NCBI GenBank assembly: GCA_037349315.1
Contig: JBAIAC010000026.1
Span: forward strand, 24,519,501-24,583,500
Direction of reading: 5' to 3'
Source of the DNA: Chelydra serpentina
Taxonomy: Eukaryota > Chordata > Testudines > Chelydridae
DNA length: 64,000 bases
Below, piece after piece: positions 53,401 to 59,400 of this stretch. A model generated the notes under the pieces. The model was not told where the DNA came from. It ran no database searches and saw nothing but the letters and a program-made list of their open reading frames with translations. Every line of letters starts with the position of its first letter. Within the stretch, counting starts at the first letter, position 1. Made by a program: the position numbers and the translations under genes.

Positions 53401-56400
53401 TGCAGGTTTATGTTAGACCACAAATGCTAATAATGTAATGGGAAACCCTTTCACAAATGGACTAGGGCAGTGTTTCCCAAACTTGCGATGCCGCTTGTTC
53501 AGGGAAAGCCGCTGAAGCACCCGCCGGTTTGTTTAACTGCTGCATCAGCAGGTTCGGCCGATCGCGGCTCCCACTGGCCGCGGTTTGCGGTGCCAGGCCA
53601 ATGGGGGCTGCGGGAAGCAGCGGCCAGTACATTTCAAGTTGTTTCACATCTGTTTTTCATCTTTCATGTGGGCAAACTGAGGCAGAACTCAGCCCTAAGA
53701 AATAGAGAAGGGCTGGTATTGAGATTAAGTTTAGGGCAAGGTTTGAATTTGGGATAAGTGGTAGAAGTCTCAAATTCTCACCATTTGAAGCTGTCATGGA
53801 AAAAGTCTGTTCTCAAGAAATTTAAACTCACAGACGACCCAGATTACATCCCTTCTAGTTTTGGATCCAACCTAGAACAAAAATCTAGGCATAAGTTTGG
53901 ATCTGGCGATTCAAATTTTCTCTCAGTGAAATTCAAAGGCTTTAGATATAGGTGGCTGGTTTCAGTACATTTCTGTTAGGGATTCAGATGAAACATTTAT
54001 TTCATTCCTATTTTTTTAAATAATTCAAAACAGTTATTGAAATGGTTTATCTTTAAATATAGTGACTTACAAAAACAGCTAATTGGAAAATGGTTTCTCC
54101 CCATGGAAAATTTTGACTTTGTGGCAAAAAATTCAAAACTAAAGATTTCTAGTCAAAATGGTGCCACAGTATCTCAATGGAGTTGTACTTTGTGTGCTTT
54201 GTATCCCCTTTCTCTTTTTTGGTCTGGGCTTCCTGGCCAGACTACATCTCCCACAATGCACCACAGTCTCCTTTCTTGCTGAGCCACAACCAGCTGAACA
54301 TCATGGGATTCTTTAGTGTTGGTGCATCATGGGAGATGTAGTCTGGCGAGGGAACCTGGTCCATAAGGGAGGATAGGGGAATGAGGCAGACAGACAACAA
54401 CTATTGATATGAGGCAACAGCATTTCTGAATTTAAACTTTTTGGCTTTTGGGTGTTCAGCTTTTCAATAGAAAGAATATTTTCTACAGAAAGCAGCTGCT
54501 TTTAGTGAAAGACTTCATTCAGTCACAAAACCCGATTTTGTCAAAAAATGTGTCAGGAAATTTTTGACTAGCCTGACTTACAAAGACACCCAATTAATGT
54601 GATTACAGGAGTTTGACTACGAGACTGCTCAGGAGTATGTTTTGATTGTCTTGGTGAGAAACGATGAAGAATTGGTTGGGAAAGAGCAGGATGCCAGCTC
54701 TACAGCTACTGTGCATGTGTTGGTTAAGGATATAAATGAAGCACCAGTGCTTACACAGAAAAGGTATGAGGTCAGCACACCAGAAAGCGTGGAGTTGGGA
54801 ACAGTGCTACTGACTGTTAAGGCTACTGACCCTGACATCTACACACCATCATTAAGGTAAGACTTTCCCTTTATCTGATTAGATTGCGCTATGTTGCATC
54901 CTTTGGGACTGATGATTTTTTAAAGCGCTCTGAAATGTTCTCATTTGAAGAGCCTGAACTGATGCGTTCAGTTAACGTGGTCGTTTCTGGTGCCTTGACA
55001 TGGCGTCGGCCTAACGGCAGGCATCATTAGAGACAGTCACCCCTGGCCTGATTCTTTGATATACGGGACAAAACCACCTTCAGTAATGAATCTATAACCA
55101 TGAAATGACAACACCTTAAACTAGAATAGGGAATTTATCACACTAAGGAACTGTAGGAGGTGATGCCTGGAGAGAACTGGCTGAGCCAAATGAATAATAT
55201 GAGATCCTGGCATGCTTGTGATTTTAGAGGGAAATAATATGTTATTTCAACCCAAAAGGACATTCCCCATCCTGGTAACTTTCCAACACTTGGGGCCAGG
55301 CCCTACCCTCAGAAAAGCCCCATGGAGGCTGGGGTGGGCGGCATTGTGAATTTCCCCTAAAAGGGAGTCAAAGGGGTGAAGGTTGAGTCCAAAACACCAC
55401 ATCCACACATTGGTGGATCCATGACTGGGAGGAATGTGGCTGGGGAGTGAGGAGCCAGAAGAAAAGCACCATACTATCCCAAGACTTGTAGGGATTTCCT
55501 TATGTAGGATACTGCCATCTCTAGTCCTGATCCAGATGGACAGACTGCTGCGGAGTTGAATAGGCAATAGATCAAGGCCTCTGTTATCAGTTTCCTACCC
55601 GGTGACTACTCTGCACTGTGAAACAACCTGAGGGACAGAGGCAGGTAGAAGTGAGTCAGAGTGGGAGCAGGGAATAGAGAGGGGGCACACAACTGCCCCA
55701 GCCCTCCATGGCTCCCCCAAGATCCATGAAAATTCCCTGTAGAAACACCATTACCATGGGTTTTGAAGGCTACACCCTCACCTCTCCTGTGGTAGCAATG
55801 AAGTAAATCCACCCCTAAGTTAAAGGGATGATCTGTAGGAAACTGAGTTGAAACATGTAGACTTTATTTGGGCTTTTCCTGTGTAGGCCATAATCTGGCT
55901 CTTGTTTAGGCAACGCAGTACCCACTCTTTCATAAATATGATCACATTTATATCCTTCACTGTCTGAATAAATGTAAAAGCCAAGTATAAGGAATGCTAA
56001 CTACGAGATAGTTTTGTTCATGTGGTCATGTGGAGTTTGTTTCCCTAATGATGCTGGAGAGGTTGTCAAATTAACACATGAGCAGGAACTGCATGTACCA
56101 GCATGTGAGCATTACCTTTAAACATAGGTTTCAGTGTAGTAGCCGTGTTAGTCTGTGTCAGCAAAACAGGGGACAGTAGATAGAAAAATATATTTATAGA
56201 TGAATACATTCAAAATGCTAAACTGATCTGCAAACCCCATGAAGCATGGGTTGTTGTTGTTTTTTTTTGACCAAATAGAAAGGTAACAGTTCATTTTTTA
56301 TTCAAAACCTAAAATGGAAATTGCAATTGTTTAAAGAGCATCCAGGGCAAGAGAGAATGAAAAATTCTCGCATGTTTTAGAGGCACATGTCTGGATTTCT

Positions 56401-59400
56401 GGCTAAAATGGAGAAGGTAAATTATAGATGCCCTGGCACCCTGCCGGAAAGCAAGCAGGAATTAATGAGCCAGTGTATAATTTCCTTCAAAGCGCAGTCT
56501 ACAGTTCAAATTACCTCTTATTTGTTCCTGTAAATGTGTACCCAAACAGTATTAAAATAAGGACACAGTTTTAATCTGATCCTTTTAAAAATGGATTAAC
56601 CACTGGTCTAGTAGTGTCCAATATTAAATATAAACACAAAGGGAATCCTACCCAGCAGATTCCTGGGGGCCTTCAAAATTTTGGATTTCCATTTTGTACC
56701 CAGTACTTGAAAAACAGTTTTCCCTGGGAAAGCCAGAGGTAACTTCAGAAAGTGCGGCATGGCTCTGTTCCAAATGCATGCTACAACATGCTAGCATTGT
56801 CTTGTCCTCTCCCATTTTGGCTATTGCAGCCTCCTCCTCTCTGGCCTTTCTAACATCCATCTCGTCCCCCCTCAGGTTCATTTTCTGGCTTTCTCCATCA
56901 TATCAGATATCCCGAGTATCAAAGTCTATGAATATGCAGGTGGGGATTCTTTCAATGTCATGGAATTGTCAGCTGGCACAGACTTGGTGTAGTCAGCTCC
57001 AGGAATCCTCCTTGGAGCACGCTCTGGAGCCAGGGGGCATGCTGGGAGGGAGCGCTGGTGAAGCTGATGATCTGGCCCTAAAAATCCCACCACCGCCCAC
57101 CAGTCAGACAGTATGTCAGATTGAAAACAGTAGTGTGCATCTCTCTCCACCCCCATCTCTTCTGCCTGCCACCCATAACTGGTCCATAACTCTTCACTTC
57201 ACCAATAAAAACCATCATTTGTGAATCAGGCCCACAGGTGATTTAACTCATTCAACTGAAATTGATCTACACAGCCCCCATACGCCACAGAATAAGAGGC
57301 CTTCTCATTGACTTCAGTGGAAATCACCTGTGTCCCTCTATGGGAAAATATGGCTCCAGGAGAATTTCTATCTATTGTCCCCAGTTTAAAGATAACACTC
57401 CTTTAAGAATTCCTTAAAGGAGACAGGGTTATTTTCACATTTATTTATATGATGAAGTGTCTGTTTTTAAAATTCTGGGCTTGAATATTTCAGACTCACT
57501 AGATATTTTATCAATTCTATCTTAATTTTTGATTTAGCAGAGTCTATGATTTAGCAGATTGGAATTTTTTCCCTTTAATTCCATGTTGGTGATTTTGACT
57601 TTACCCCACACTTTGAATCTTACTGTTCAGGGGAAAGGTGAAGTGAATTATATAATTAATAGCTGCATCATAAATGTGCATAGTAGAACTGGCAGGCTAA
57701 TGAGGAATAAAGCATATTCTGCTCATTGTGAACTTGCAATGATATTACAGGCTAATAACAAAACAGAGTAGGCCATGGTCTTATTCATTTAATAAAATAT
57801 TAAATGAACATACTATAGATCACCTCTATCACATTTCACTTTGCAGTTACTCCCTAAGAAATGATTCAATGAACTGGCTTTCCATTGATGAGCATTCTGG
57901 AGAAGTTAGAGTCATGCAGGTTTTGGACAGAGAAATGATGCAGGATGTTTACACAGTGCAGGTTATTGCTCAGGACAAAGGTAAGAATGTGTCTTTGGTT
58001 TTGGATGAGAGGTTTCTTTTGCTCTCAGGCACAGAGACAGAGGACCAAACTCAGAGGTGACTCATACAGGTTTCTAAGTGGCACATTTGTAAGTGGGCAT
58101 ATGTCTAAATAAGACATTCAGTCTAAATTGGCATAACATATGCATTTGGAAAAGAGAGGCAGAAGAGTTGTATTTGCTCTAGACTTTGACACATCTCTCA
58201 GATTGGCCCCGTGACTCTCCATGGAGTCTGTCTCGATTACAAAGACAGGAGCATCATGAGTCTATGAAACCTTGCATGATTTCACTAATTTTGCAAACAG
58301 CATGGAGACAGAGAGAGAGATTTCTGGCTTAAGGTTTTATTCCTGCTTACTTTAGGGACATGGGACTAAATTCTGTAAGCAGTGCTGGGCTTGTGTTTAC
58401 ATTATGAGGTAAAAACTGACAGTTTTGTCATTACCATATATGAAATGTGCAGCAGAACACACCTTCACCAAAATCCTTCCTTCATGGACTTACTGGTAGT
58501 CCATTTACTACTGAAAAGGACATGTTGCACTTCCTGGACCTATGCATCATCTACACGTCCATGTCTGAGATATACACACTGCAAGGATTAGTAGTTTTGA
58601 CGATCTGTTACAGCCAAATTCTGCTCTCATTTACATGATGTAAATTTGAAGTAACAGCACTAAGTCACCAGATTTACATCAATGTAATTGAGAGAAGAAT
58701 CTAATCTTTTGTTTCACCTTCAAACCAACCTACCAACCTGAGAGATCATTTCTCCCCCACCCCCTCGGGTGTTTTGTCAATTTAAAAATAAAGTGACAAC
58801 TACAGAGCTGGTAAACTTAAGGGAAATTGCTTAATGCCAAGAAAACAAATTATTTAACAAATATTTTGAAACATACCTAAAGAAAAACTAGCTACTTTTT
58901 CCTGTGGTGAATGGTTTTGATTAACAGTCTGTCCTCCCATCCCCCTCCACACTAAGAATTGTATATGGATGGTCTTATTGAAATGTCCAGACTTAAAAAA
59001 CTCTTTCAGTTGTATTTAACAAGAGAGCTTGCTGAGTGATATACAATTCAGATTCAGCATCACAAACAACATAACTTGATTTTAATTTTTCTAACTCTAC
59101 CACCACTGCAATCAGTGGACACAGGTGCATGGTCTGATTGTATGGATGGAAAATGACGAGGTAGTTTTTTAAAGACCAAAGCTTTTAAGTAAAGCATATA
59201 AACCATTTATTCCTATAAACACTGCTTCTCAGCAATGATTCACACTTCAGTGATGTCACAAACAAATTTACTTAAAAAAACCCAACTAATTCAGACAAGA
59301 ACATTCCTCTTTCAGCCTGTCTGATTCACACCTGTGTCTGACACCAGACAGAGAATTTACTATTGTCATTGTCAATGAAAGAATCATATGTGAACGCAAG

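Larger units (their letters stand above)
46348..54608 (+). other. CDH16: CDH16 intron 11
   Basis: At 8.3 kb this is the longest complete intron. It holds a GGGCTTGTCTACA miniature element, foldback repeats, a 37-bp tandem duplication, a MIR SINE, the nested Tigger-like insertion, two hAT elements and a dispersed repeat. No additional exon was found. Confidence 0.8.
54857..57846 (+). other. CDH16: CDH16 intron 12
   Basis: It contains a PLE tail (56127-56167) and a possible LINE2/CR1 coding remnant (56780-56900). The rest is unremarkable. Confidence 0.75.

Noticed and set aside
56694..57224. 176-codon plus-strand frame
   Set aside because: It has no signal of a gene; part of it looks like a decayed LINE fragment, and it is in a CDH16 intron.
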